A DNA stretch of 64,000 bases from contig NZ_CP118631.1 of assembly GCF_028993635.1 (NCBI RefSeq), forward strand, positions 124,001 through 188,000. Direction: 5' to 3'. Positions 26,027 to 34,909 of the stretch are shown one piece after another. How positions within the stretch are numbered: the stretch's first letter is position 1; every line of letters starts with the position of its first letter. Below the pieces are notes generated by a model. That model had not been told where the DNA came from, did not search any database, and saw only the letters and a list, made by a program, of their open reading frames with translations. The translations under genes were made by a program, and so were the position numbers. Source of the DNA: Mucilaginibacter sp. SJ (lineage in GTDB: Bacteria; Bacteroidota; Bacteroidia; Sphingobacteriales; Sphingobacteriaceae).

Positions 26027-29000
26027 ATGTTACGTACATTCATTGAACGACCAGTACTATCTACCGTAATATCGGTAATTATAGTCATACTGGGTGTCCT
26101 GGGCCTTACAACCTTGCCCATATCAGAATACCCCGATATAGCACCGCCTACAGTGCAGGTATCCGCGTCATACCAGGGCGCTAATGCCGAAGTGGTAATG
26201 AAAAGTGTTATCGTACCGCTCGAAGAGCAAATTAACGGCGTGGAGAACATGACTTACATGACCTCTACTGCAAGTAATGACGGCAGTGCTGTTATCACTG
26301 TTTATTTTAAACAAGGTACCGACCCCGACCTGGCGGCGGTAAACGTGCAGAACAGGGTGTCAAAAGCCACCAGTTTATTACCGGCCGAAGTTACAAAGGC
26401 GGGTGTTACCACCAGTAAACGGCAAAGCAGTATGGTGATGGTATTTTCCCTGTCGAGCGATAATAAAAGCTACGACGAGAAATTTTTGCAAAACTATGCC
26501 AACATTAACGTGCTGCCGCAGATCAAGCGTATCAGCGGTGTAGGTGACGCGTCATCATTTGGCATACAGGATTATTCCATGCGTATTTGGTTAAAGCCTG
26601 ATGTAATGGCCACCTACGGCCTTGTACCGGATGATGTGAACAGCGCCCTGGCCGAGCAGAACATTGAAGCAGCGCCGGGTAAAGTAGGAGAGAACGATAA
26701 CCAGTCGTTCCAGTATGTATTGAAATATAAAGGCAGGCTTACCAGTGTGCCCGAGTTTGAAAACATTGTGATCCGCTCATCAACTAAGGGGCAGCTGTTG
26801 CGCCTGAAAGATATAGCGAGGGTTGAGCTTGGCGCGCAAAGTTATGCCAATGCTACTACCATGAATGGTAAACCTGCAGTAGCTATAGCCATTTATCAAA
26901 CCGCTGGTTCAAACGCGCATGAGTTAATTAAAAACTGCGAGCAGACCATTGAGGCTGCGTCGAAAACGTTCCCCGCGGGCATTAGCTATACTTCCCTTTT
27001 TAGTGTTAATGACTTTTTAGATGCCTCGATAGAAAAAGTTGTGCACACCCTGATTGAAGCATTTGTACTGGTGTTTATCGTAGTGTTCGTATTCCTTCAG
27101 GATTTCCGTTCTACGCTGATCCCGGCTATTGCGGTGCCTGTGGCTATTGTGGGTACTTTTTTCTTTCTACAACTGTTTGGTTTTACCATTAACCTGCTCA
27201 CCCTGTTTGCTATGGTGCTGGCTATTGGCATAGTGGTGGATGATGCCATTGTGGTGGTTGAGGCCGTGCACGCCAAGCTCGATCATGGGGCTAAATCGGC
27301 AAAAGCGGCTACAATCAGCGCCATGAATGATATCAGCGGGGCTATAGTATCTATCACATTGGTAATGGCTGCCGTGTTTATCCCGGTAACGTTCATTACC
27401 GGTTCAACCGGGGTGTTTTATAAACAGTTTGGTTTAACGCTTGCTGTCGCGATTTTTATATCAGCAGTAAACGCTTTAACATTAAGCCCTGCATTGTGCG
27501 CGCTGTTATTGAAACCGCATCCCGAAGGCGAGCATCATAAAACTGGCCTGTTACAAAGATTTTATACCGCTTTTAATACCAGTTTTGATACAATTACCCG
27601 CAAGTACAAAAAATCTGTAAGCTTTCTTGCGGCCAAAAAATGGCTCTCGATTGCCGGCATTGCGGTTTTTGGGCTGATATTCTGGTTCCTGTTAAAAACA
27701 ACGCCATCGGGCTTTGTGCCTAATGAAGATCAGGGTTTTATTATTGGTGATATCTCATTGCCGCCTGCCGCGTCATTGGAGCGTACTACCGAGGTTATCG
27801 ACAAAGTATCAGGTATAGTAAGGTCCCTGCCCGAAGTGGAATCGACTATCAGGGTTGCCGGCCAGGGTATACTGAGCGGCGCGGGCGGTTCATATGGCTT
27901 AATCATGGTTAAGCTGAAACCCTGGGACAAACGCACGGCCAAAGGGTCTGATGTGAACACCGTTATCGGTAAGCTATTTGGCATGACAGCCGGAATTAAA
28001 GGTGCTACCGTCCTGTTCTTTGCCCCGCCAACTTTACAAGGGTTTGGTAACAGCAGCGGTTTCGAGTTCCAGGTGCAGGACAAAACCGGCGGTGACATTG
28101 TGAAATTTGCTGAAATAAACGGCAAGTTCCTGGGCGCATTAAACCAGCGTCCCGAAATTCAATATGCGTCTACGTTTTTCAATACCAACTTTCCACAGTT
28201 TTTGGTTGATGTTAACGTGGCTAAATGTAAGGATGCCGGTATTACTGTAAACTCGGTATTAAGCGCTTTACAGGGATATTTTGGCGGTGTTTATGCCTCC
28301 AACTTTAATGAGTTTGGTAAGCAATACCGGGTAATGATCCAGGCAGATGCCGCTTACAGGGGTACCACCGGCAGCCTGAACAACATGTATGTGCGCAATG
28401 CCAATAATACCATGGCACCCATATCTGAGTTTGTTACGCTGAAAAAGGTTTACGGCCCCGAATCAGTTAACCGTTTTAACCTGTTTACTTCTATTTCGGT
28501 AAACGGCGCTCCGAAACCGGGCTTCAGCACGGGCGATGCCATTAAAGCCATACAGGAAGTGGGTGCAAAGACATTGCCTGCCGGCTATGGGTTCGAGTTT
28601 TCGGGCCTTACCCGCGAGGAGATTGCCAGCGGCAGCCAAACTATTTTTATTTTCCTGCTGTGTTTAGTGTTTGTATACTTCTTATTAAGTGCGCAGTACG
28701 AGAGCTATATCCTGCCATTTGCTGTATTACTGTCACTGCCTATAGGTTTGGCCGGCGCGTTCATTTTCGCCAGGATCTTCGGCATCCAAAACAATATTTA
28801 TTTGCAGATCACCCTCATTATGCTCATCGGTCTGTTAGCCAAAAACGCTATCCTGATAGTTGAGTTTGCAGTAGCCCGCAGGCGAAACGGCGAAAGCATT
28901 GTGCAGGCCGCTATTGATGGCTCGGTTGCCCGTTTAAGGCCTATTTTGATGACATCTTTCGCATTTATACTGGGCTTAGTCCCGCTAATGATTGCATCAG

Positions 29001-29182
29001 GAGCAGGTGCCGAAGGTAACCGCTCAATAGGTACAGGCGCTGTAGGCGGGATGTTGATCGGTACCATATTCGGTGTGTTTGTGATCCCGGTACTGTTCAT
29101 CATCTTTCAGTCGCTCCAGGAACGCGTAAGCGGTAAACCTGCCGGGAAAGAAATAGAGATTGAGACCGAAACGGTAGCCTGA
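26027..29182 (+). CDS. RND efflux pump, HAE1/AcrB type (system 2)
   Basis: A 1051-residue proton/drug antiporter with twelve helices and two periplasmic loops. It begins MLRTFIERPVLSTVISVI. The proton relay is intact: helix 4 has AIGIVVDDAIVVVEA (Asp-Asp) and helix 10 has LLAKNAILIVEFA (Lys). Fifty-one bases separate it from the adaptor and 35 from the outer-membrane factor, so the three form one operon. It is paralogous to the system 1 pump but differs throughout the loops, suggesting a different substrate range. Confidence 0.95.
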   Translation: MLRTFIERPVLSTVISVIIVILGVLGLTTLPISEYPDIAPPTVQVSASYQGANAEVVMKSVIVPLEEQINGVENMTYMTSTASNDGSAVITVYFKQGTDPDLAAVNVQNRVSKATSLLPAEVTKAGVTTSKRQSSMVMVFSLSSDNKSYDEKFLQNYANINVLPQIKRISGVGDASSFGIQDYSMRIWLKPDVMATYGLVPDDVNSALAEQNIEAAPGKVGENDNQSFQYVLKYKGRLTSVPEFENIVIRSSTKGQLLRLKDIARVELGAQSYANATTMNGKPAVAIAIYQTAGSNAHELIKNCEQTIEAASKTFPAGISYTSLFSVNDFLDASIEKVVHTLIEAFVLVFIVVFVFLQDFRSTLIPAIAVPVAIVGTFFFLQLFGFTINLLTLFAMVLAIGIVVDDAIVVVEAVHAKLDHGAKSAKAATISAMNDISGAIVSITLVMAAVFIPVTFITGSTGVFYKQFGLTLAVAIFISAVNALTLSPALCALLLKPHPEGEHHKTGLLQRFYTAFNTSFDTITRKYKKSVSFLAAKKWLSIAGIAVFGLIFWFLLKTTPSGFVPNEDQGFIIGDISLPPAASLERTTEVIDKVSGIVRSLPEVESTIRVAGQGILSGAGGSYGLIMVKLKPWDKRTAKGSDVNTVIGKLFGMTAGIKGATVLFFAPPTLQGFGNSSGFEFQVQDKTGGDIVKFAEINGKFLGALNQRPEIQYASTFFNTNFPQFLVDVNVAKCKDAGITVNSVLSALQGYFGGVYASNFNEFGKQYRVMIQADAAYRGTTGSLNNMYVRNANNTMAPISEFVTLKKVYGPESVNRFNLFTSISVNGAPKPGFSTGDAIKAIQEVGAKTLPAGYGFEFSGLTREEIASGSQTIFIFLLCLVFVYFLLSAQYESYILPFAVLLSLPIGLAGAFIFARIFGIQNNIYLQITLIMLIGLLAKNAILIVEFAVARRRNGESIVQAAIDGSVARLRPILMTSFAFILGLVPLMIASGAGAEGNRSIGTGAVGGMLIGTIFGVFVIPVLFIIFQSLQERVSGKPAGKEIEIETETVA

Positions 29183-29217
29183 ACGCAAAATTTTAAGAAC
29201 AATAAATAAGCAAAAAA

Positions 29218-30627
29218 ATGATCCATTCATATAAACGGCAAATATTGGCCACGCTGGCAGCAACGGCGGTATTTGCCTCATGTGTTACAAAAAAATACCA
29301 GCAACCGGTAGTAAATACCGATAAGCTGTATCGCGATACCACTATCAGCGATACCACATCAATGGCCAGCATGCCGGTAAGCCAGCTATTTTCTGATACC
29401 GTTCTGGTAAACCTGATCCAGGAAGGGCTGCGTGAAAACCTCGATTTAAAAACTGCCGTGCAGCGCATTAACGAGGCGCAGGCAACATTTAACCAAAGCA
29501 AGGCGGCATATCTGCCAAGCCTGGAAGGAAGCGGAACCGTTACGAGGGCAAAAACATCAGCAGCAAGCTTAAATTTTCCGCCTGAGTTTGCCAGCTCCTT
29601 CAACCTGAAAACAACCACTTACCAGGCAGCGTTAAGTACCAGTTGGGAAGCTGATATCTGGGGTAAATTAAGCAGTTCGAAAAGAGCGGCGCTGGCATCA
29701 TTGCTGCAAAGTGACGCTGCTAAAAGAGCGGTTCAAACCCAGCTCATAGCCGATATAGCAAACGCTTATTATAACCTGCTGGCGCTTGATGAGCAATTGG
29801 CTATCACTCAGCAAACCCTTACCATACGGGTAAAAGATGTAGAGACCGTAAAAGCCCTGAAGGAAGGTGCTGTGGTAAACGGAGCGGCTGTGGTACAAAG
29901 CGAAGCTAACCGTTATGCCGCCGAGGTTACCATACCCGATCTTAAACAAAGCATCCGCGAAGCCGAGAATGCATTAAGTATTTTACTGGCAAGAGCCCCG
30001 GGTACTATCAAACGTACAACGCTAAGCGAACAGAAACCTGTAGCCGACCTGAAAACGGGCATCCCATCCCAGCTCTTAAAAAACCGCCCGGATGTGCAGG
30101 AAGCTGAGTTTGCATTCAGGAGTGCGTTTGAGAATACCAACCTGGCACGTACTTATTTTTATCCGCAGCTTACCATTACCGGGCAGGCCGGTTTATCAAC
30201 CCTGCAGCTCAAGAACTTTTTTGATCATTCCATATTTTACAACTTTGTTGGCGGCATTACCCAGCCCATTTTTAACAAAGGTCAAAACCGGGCGCGTTTA
30301 AGAACGGCGCAAGCCCAGCAACAGGAGGCTTATTATGCTTACCAAAAATCATTACTCACGGCGGGGCAGGAGGTAACCAACGCGTTGTTCTCCTATCAAA
30401 ACGCCATTGAAAAACAAGGTTCAAGGGTTAAACAGTTGCAGGCGCTCGAAAAATCGGTTGATTATACCAAGGAGTTGCTGCGTTACAGTTCGGCTACAAA
30501 TTATACCGATGTTTTAACTTCAGAACAAAACTTGCTTGCTGCCCAGTTAAGCGGCGTTAACGATCATTTGCAGGAATTGCAAGCTATAGTTAACCTTTAT
30601 CGCGCTTTGGGCGGCGGCTGGAAATAG
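29218..30627 (+). CDS. TolC/NodT-type outer-membrane efflux lipoprotein (RND system 2)
   Basis: A 469-residue outer-membrane factor. The lipoprotein signal has lipobox FASC near residue 21. The tandem OEP repeats are marked by LKTAVQRINEAQATFNQSKA and RPDVQEAEFAFRSAFENT. It ends with the conserved IVNLYRALGGGWK, the same closing motif (LYQAVGGGWR) as in system 1. It is the last gene of the operon and is followed by a terminator. It exports substrates across the outer membrane together with the adjacent pump and adaptor. Confidence 0.93.
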   Translation: MIHSYKRQILATLAATAVFASCVTKKYQQPVVNTDKLYRDTTISDTTSMASMPVSQLFSDTVLVNLIQEGLRENLDLKTAVQRINEAQATFNQSKAAYLPSLEGSGTVTRAKTSAASLNFPPEFASSFNLKTTTYQAALSTSWEADIWGKLSSSKRAALASLLQSDAAKRAVQTQLIADIANAYYNLLALDEQLAITQQTLTIRVKDVETVKALKEGAVVNGAAVVQSEANRYAAEVTIPDLKQSIREAENALSILLARAPGTIKRTTLSEQKPVADLKTGIPSQLLKNRPDVQEAEFAFRSAFENTNLARTYFYPQLTITGQAGLSTLQLKNFFDHSIFYNFVGGITQPIFNKGQNRARLRTAQAQQQEAYYAYQKSLLTAGQEVTNALFSYQNAIEKQGSRVKQLQALEKSVDYTKELLRYSSATNYTDVLTSEQNLLAAQLSGVNDHLQELQAIVNLYRALGGGWK

Positions 30628-30653
30628 ATGACATTAGCACCATGGCAATCAAG

Positions 30654-30690
30654 AAGCCCGGTTTGCAATTGAGCTGCCGGGCTTTTTTAT
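30654..30690 (+). terminator. Terminator of RND operon 2
   Basis: Stem AAGCCCGG / CCGGGCTT (30654-30661 and 30677-30684) followed by a T tract to about 30688. Confidence 0.8.
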
Positions 30691-30874
30691 AGCCGGTGGT
30701 GATTTTGACATATTTTGAAGTTGTTTAAACATTTATTATCTATGCCAACTAATTGATTTTTGTAAAACCTGTTATCATACAATCATCTAAACCAAATTGA
30801 TAATTTAATTACGGTTAATTATTTATTAATGAATAAATTAAAGTAAATTTTGCTTGTGATTGAGAGGTTAAAAC

Positions 30875-31474
30875 ATGGGAAGTAAAGAACGGATATTGCG
30901 GCAAAAGGATGATACCCGCCGAAAGATACTGGACGCTGCGTTGGATATGATTAAGTGTGAGGGATGTGATGCGTTAAGTATGCGGAAACTTGCTGAGCAT
31001 ATCGAGTACACGGCTCCCGCTATTTACGAATATTTTGAAAGCAAGGAAGCTTTGTATACCGAGCTTGCCCGCAAGGGGCACCTTAAACTGGCAGCTATGG
31101 TGAAGCTGGCAAAAGAGGCACATACAGACGGCATTGAACAGATGGAGGCTATGTGGTTGGCTTACTGGAACTTTGCAATTGCCTATAAGGAGCTTTACCA
31201 GCTGATGTTTGCTGTTGGTACAGGTTGCAGCCCGGTAGAAAACCGGATAGCGGAAGCGTTGGTTTTTCCGGAGATGGTTTCTGAAGTGATCCGCACGCTA
31301 TATGAGCCTCGCGAAGTAAGTGATGAAGAGGTTCAAAAAAGATATTACACTTATTGGTCGGTAATTCATGGGTTGATAGCCATCAACATGATCCAGCTTA
31401 CGCGGGATGAAAAAATGAACCAGGAGATCCTGATTGGTGCTATCAGGGGGATCACCGCGTTGATAACTACCTAA
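30875..31474 (+). CDS. TetR-family transcriptional regulator (first of a tandem pair)
   Basis: A 199-residue regulator. The HTH is at about residues 30-65 (LSMRKLAEHIEYTAPAIYEYFESKEALY). The C-terminal domain resembles the WHG/TetR_C type (MWLAYWNFAIAYKELYQLMFAV). It lies 250 bases after the efflux operon terminator, in its own transcription unit with the following TetR gene, which starts four bases after its stop. Control of RND system 2 is possible but not shown. Confidence 0.92.
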   Translation: MGSKERILRQKDDTRRKILDAALDMIKCEGCDALSMRKLAEHIEYTAPAIYEYFESKEALYTELARKGHLKLAAMVKLAKEAHTDGIEQMEAMWLAYWNFAIAYKELYQLMFAVGTGCSPVENRIAEALVFPEMVSEVIRTLYEPREVSDEEVQKRYYTYWSVIHGLIAINMIQLTRDEKMNQEILIGAIRGITALITT

Positions 31475-31478
31475 AGCT

Positions 31479-32075
31479 ATGATTGATAAGGAGCGGGTTT
31501 TAAATGGGAGTGAAGCGCTTTTTCTTGAGGCGGGGATAAAAAGCATTACTATGGATGATATTGCCCGGCATTTGGGAATCTCCAAAAAAACAATTTACCA
31601 GCATTTCAGGGACAAAAACGAGCTTGTTACAGCCCTTGTAAAAAAGCGGCTGGCCGATGATGAGGCAATGCTTTGCTCAATTATTAGTGACACCGGTAAT
31701 ATGATGGATGAGATGGTTGAACTCACCAAATGTACAGGCGAGATCTTTTCGAGGGTAAATCCTGCTGTCTTGTTCGATCTGCAAAAGTATCATCATGAAG
31801 GCTGGATGTTATACCTGAAATTTAAAACAGGCTTCATGGTAAATATTATCGGGAAGCTTTTAAAAAAGGGTATCGATCAGGGGTATGTCCGTCCCGAAAT
31901 TGATGCCCGAATAATTGCCATTATGCGGGTTAACCAGATTGAGCTTGGTTTTAACGCCTCCGTATACCCCCATGCCGAATTTAATTTATGGGATGTTCAG
32001 CTGCAGCTTTTAAACCATTTTAACTATGGTGTGTGTACGTTAAAGGGTATCGCCGTTTTAAATAATCCCGACTGA
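31479..32075 (+). CDS. TetR-family transcriptional regulator (second of a tandem pair)
   Basis: A 198-residue regulator with an N-terminal HTH (TMDDIARHLGISKKTIYQHFRDKNELV) and an unrelated helical ligand domain, so it is not a recent duplicate of its neighbour. Its start lies four bases behind the previous stop, so the two are almost certainly co-transcribed. It faces rpiA tail to tail with a four-base gap. Regulators of this subfamily often lie next to efflux operons. Confidence 0.92.
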   Translation: MIDKERVLNGSEALFLEAGIKSITMDDIARHLGISKKTIYQHFRDKNELVTALVKKRLADDEAMLCSIISDTGNMMDEMVELTKCTGEIFSRVNPAVLFDLQKYHHEGWMLYLKFKTGFMVNIIGKLLKKGIDQGYVRPEIDARIIAIMRVNQIELGFNASVYPHAEFNLWDVQLQLLNHFNYGVCTLKGIAVLNNPD

Positions 32076-32079
32076 CGGG

Positions 32080-32769
32080 TTAGCGTTGAGGCCTTATGGT
32101 CCGGATACCATTTTCGCCTGCAATAATTGCCCTGCCGGCCATTTGGTAAAATAAAGAGTGTTCAACAACACCCGGTATCATTTTAACCAGGGCATTTAAT
32201 TTAGCCGGTTCGGGCAGTTCAGTAAATTGTACATCCATCAGCATATTGCCATTATCTGATATCAAAGCGCCATCTTTTTGTGTGCTCATACGCTGGGTAA
32301 GTGTAGCTTGAGGAAACAGGGCTGCCAGGTTTGCCAGTACAATTTGTAAGGCTTGCGGTAATATCTCTATAACCAGCGGATATGTAGCGTTAAGTTGGGC
32401 TGAGAATTTTCCCTCATCGCCCAGCAAAATAAATTCCTGCGCCATTGAGGCAAGTACCTTTTCGGTAGTATGGATGCCGCCGCCGCTTTTCAGGGCGTTT
32501 AGTTCGCTGTCAAACTGGTCGCAGCCATCAAAATAGATATCGAGTTTATTAAGCAACGCAGGCGACTGAATGTGTAACTCATGCTTGCTTAACAACTGGG
32601 TTGTTTTGAATGATGATGAGGTAAATATTAAGGAAGCCGCAAGCTTACGATCCCGGGCTAACATATTAACCAAATGAGCTATGGTGCTCCCGGCTCCCAA
32701 ACCAATAATTTGATTGGGGGTAATCAAGGTTAAAGCGGCTTTAGCTGCTTCCAGTTTATAATCCGTCAT
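32080..32769 (-). CDS. rpiA: Ribose-5-phosphate isomerase A
   Basis: A 229-residue pentose-phosphate enzyme that interconverts ribose-5-phosphate and ribulose-5-phosphate. The phosphate-binding loop is GLGAGSTIAHLV. The active-site region reads DGCDQFDSELNALKSGGG followed by TEK. The two Asp, the Lys and the catalytic Glu of the E. coli enzyme are present, but the usual DGADE is DGCDQ, a divergence also typical of Sphingobacteriaceae copies as far as I recall. The ATG at 32769 is preferred because the family begins just before the first helix. A 19-codon reading frame lies 50 bases upstream on the same strand. Confidence 0.92.
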   Translation of the reverse strand: MTDYKLEAAKAALTLITPNQIIGLGAGSTIAHLVNMLARDRKLAASLIFTSSSFKTTQLLSKHELHIQSPALLNKLDIYFDGCDQFDSELNALKSGGGIHTTEKVLASMAQEFILLGDEGKFSAQLNATYPLVIEILPQALQIVLANLAALFPQATLTQRMSTQKDGALISDNGNMLMDVQFTELPEPAKLNALVKMIPGVVEHSLFYQMAGRAIIAGENGIRTIRPQR

Positions 32770-32819
32770 GGCGCTAAGATACAGCACCCGCCGCTAATAA
32801 CCTTTGTTAATTTACTCTT

Positions 32820-32879
32820 TTAGTCGTCTATGCCCTCCCACAAGTGACTATGTACTGTTGATATGATATGCTTTTTCAT
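32820..32879 (-). CDS. Possible 19-residue peptide upstream of rpiA
   Basis: ATG to stop encodes MKKHIISTVHSHLWEGIDD. It is preceded by the A-rich sequence CAAATAAACAATAAC, which fits Bacteroidota start sites, and lies 50 bases before rpiA on the same strand. Too short for composition statistics. It could be a leader peptide, a small protein or chance. Confidence 0.3.
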   Translation of the reverse strand: MKKHIISTVHSHLWEGIDD

Positions 32880-32993
32880 GTTATTGTTTATTTGATGATT
32901 TTAACCGTCTTTAATAATGAAGACGAATCAAAACCGGGAACATTTTAAAACAGCATAACTTTTTTTAATATGTTAGGATGGTATTATCGCATA

Positions 32994-34739
32994 TCAAAAT
33001 ACAGGCTTGTCAATTTCTGTGTCTTTTATTTTCCAGGCAGTTTTTAATTGTTGTTTTATTTTATTTAAAGCAGTGGCATTACTTGTATTTTGATAGGCCA
33101 GCTGAAGCCCGGTTAACGCCCAGCCATTGTTGGGATTAATTACAAGGTCTTTATTTAATACAGCTATGGCTTCATTGTACCTGCCTGCTTTTAACAAAGT
33201 ATTGGCAAGGTAGTGTCTTGCGGGCAGTGGCCAGTCGCGGGGTTCATTATAGATCAGGTGATCTTCGGCGGCAACGGCTTTTTGTAATATATTAATGGCT
33301 GTGCTGTATTTTTTTTCGGCGGCGGCAATACTGCCCTGTAATATAAGGCTGGCAACGCTTGCAGATTCATAAGCGCTGCTAAAATTATCTAATGGTGTTT
33401 TTAATGATTGGTCCTGCATTTTGGTTTCCAGTATTTTTAGCTCACGCCTGGCATTGGTGGCATTGCCTTTGCTGCACCATGCCAAACCTTTCGAAAAATG
33501 CAGCAACGCCGACGCGTAAACCAATGTGTCAACAGGTTTAGTATCTAAAATATCCGCCCATTTACCAAACCGCACCGCCGTTAATACCGGCTGCATATAA
33601 ACATATTGGAAAAAATTACCATCGGCCCCTTTTGCAGCTAAGTAATAAGGTGGCAGCGCTGCCCTGGCCTCATTAGCGGCAGCAAAGGCTGTTTGATAAT
33701 TGCCGGCCATTTGTGCACAGTTTACTTTTAAATGGATGTTGTGGATCTTATATAAAACATCTCCGTTTGCTACAGGGCTGTACTGTTCCAGGTAAGTATT
33801 AAAACCTGCAACAGCCGCCGTATTATTCATAATACCCTGTTCGTAATTGCCTGTACGGATATAAATATGCGAAGGCATATGTGTTATATGCGATACCTGC
33901 GGCATCAGGGTATCCAACAAACGGGCACTTTTTAATGCCATTTGTGGTGTTGCGGAAGCCTCCATGGTGTGGATATAAAAATGATTGGCCCCTGGATGTT
34001 TGGGACAAATGACCAATGCCTGTTCTAACAACGATCGGATTTGCGGCGTCCATGGTTTGGGCGTAAAATCATGCGCATACAGGTCCCAGGGATGGAGCAA
34101 CAGTAAAGCATCAGCATATAGGGTTAATACCTCGGCGTTTTTAGGATACTTTGAATATACTGCCTGCATGGCATCGGCATAATTGGTTCTTAACTGCTTT
34201 ACTGTAAGGCTGCTGTCTTTACTGTAGCGCTGCTGCATAGCTGTAATAAGCTCCTTTTCGAGCGAGGTGCTATTGGTGCTCAGCCTTTTGCTTTTTTCTG
34301 ATGCTTCATAGGCATCAGCCGGAGGGGCATACCCATTAGGATAGTTAATAGTTGGCCCTAAAGCCAGTGATTTGCCATACCAGGCCATTGCGCAGCCGGG
34401 ATCAAAACGGGTTGCTTTGATAAAAGATGCTATTGCTTCGATAGAATGAAAAGCATAATACATGCTTATGCCCTGGTTAAAATAAAATTGCGCACTATCG
34501 GATGATGTGGTGATTTTCCATTGATAGTTACCCCAGCCCTTTAATGCCGGGATCTCCGGGATGCTATCTGCACTCTTATACCCAAAACCACATACCACGG
34601 CCCGTTTAACGGTGCTTTTATACGGTAAAGCCGTTGACGTTACGGTGCTTTTTTGATAACGGTAATAAAAGGACTGCGCTGTGAAAGAAACAACGATCAA
34701 TCCAAAAAAGCTTTTGATTAAAAGGAGGTTATTTTTCAT
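32994..34739 (-). CDS. TPR-repeat protein with N-terminal signal/anchor
   Basis: A 581-residue protein with a hydrophobic N-terminal signal or anchor (LLLIKSFFGLIVVSFTAQSF) and a periplasmic region of helical repeats. TPR-like units are seen around residues 80-140 (DSAQFYFNQGISMYYAFHSIEAIASF) and 440-570 (NEPRDWPLPARHYLANTLLKAGRYNEAIAVL). The middle contains conserved His/Asp-rich patches (HPWDLYAH, PGANHFYIHTMEAS, HMPSHIYIR) seen in a family of bacterial TPR proteins of unknown activity. The HxxxH-like patches hint at metal binding, but no catalytic claim is made. Confidence 0.85.
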   Translation of the reverse strand: MKNNLLLIKSFFGLIVVSFTAQSFYYRYQKSTVTSTALPYKSTVKRAVVCGFGYKSADSIPEIPALKGWGNYQWKITTSSDSAQFYFNQGISMYYAFHSIEAIASFIKATRFDPGCAMAWYGKSLALGPTINYPNGYAPPADAYEASEKSKRLSTNSTSLEKELITAMQQRYSKDSSLTVKQLRTNYADAMQAVYSKYPKNAEVLTLYADALLLLHPWDLYAHDFTPKPWTPQIRSLLEQALVICPKHPGANHFYIHTMEASATPQMALKSARLLDTLMPQVSHITHMPSHIYIRTGNYEQGIMNNTAAVAGFNTYLEQYSPVANGDVLYKIHNIHLKVNCAQMAGNYQTAFAAANEARAALPPYYLAAKGADGNFFQYVYMQPVLTAVRFGKWADILDTKPVDTLVYASALLHFSKGLAWCSKGNATNARRELKILETKMQDQSLKTPLDNFSSAYESASVASLILQGSIAAAEKKYSTAINILQKAVAAEDHLIYNEPRDWPLPARHYLANTLLKAGRYNEAIAVLNKDLVINPNNGWALTGLQLAYQNTSNATALNKIKQQLKTAWKIKDTEIDKPVF

Positions 34740-34909
34740 TGTGATACATTAAACAGGTTATTTAAAAGCTAAAAGCAGAATGCATAAAGCCTAAGCTTAA
34801 TATCCTGATTATTAACCTTATTAAATTACTTTATGTGAAATTAATTATTAGGTTCTATATAGGTGCAATTTAGAGTTTGCAAGGTGAAAGGTTTTCAATC
34901 AAGGACGTA

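Noticed and set aside
32500..32540. Inactive RpiA because DGADE reads DGCDQ
   Set aside because: The two Asp, the Lys and the later Glu that matter for catalysis are kept; the change looks lineage-typical.
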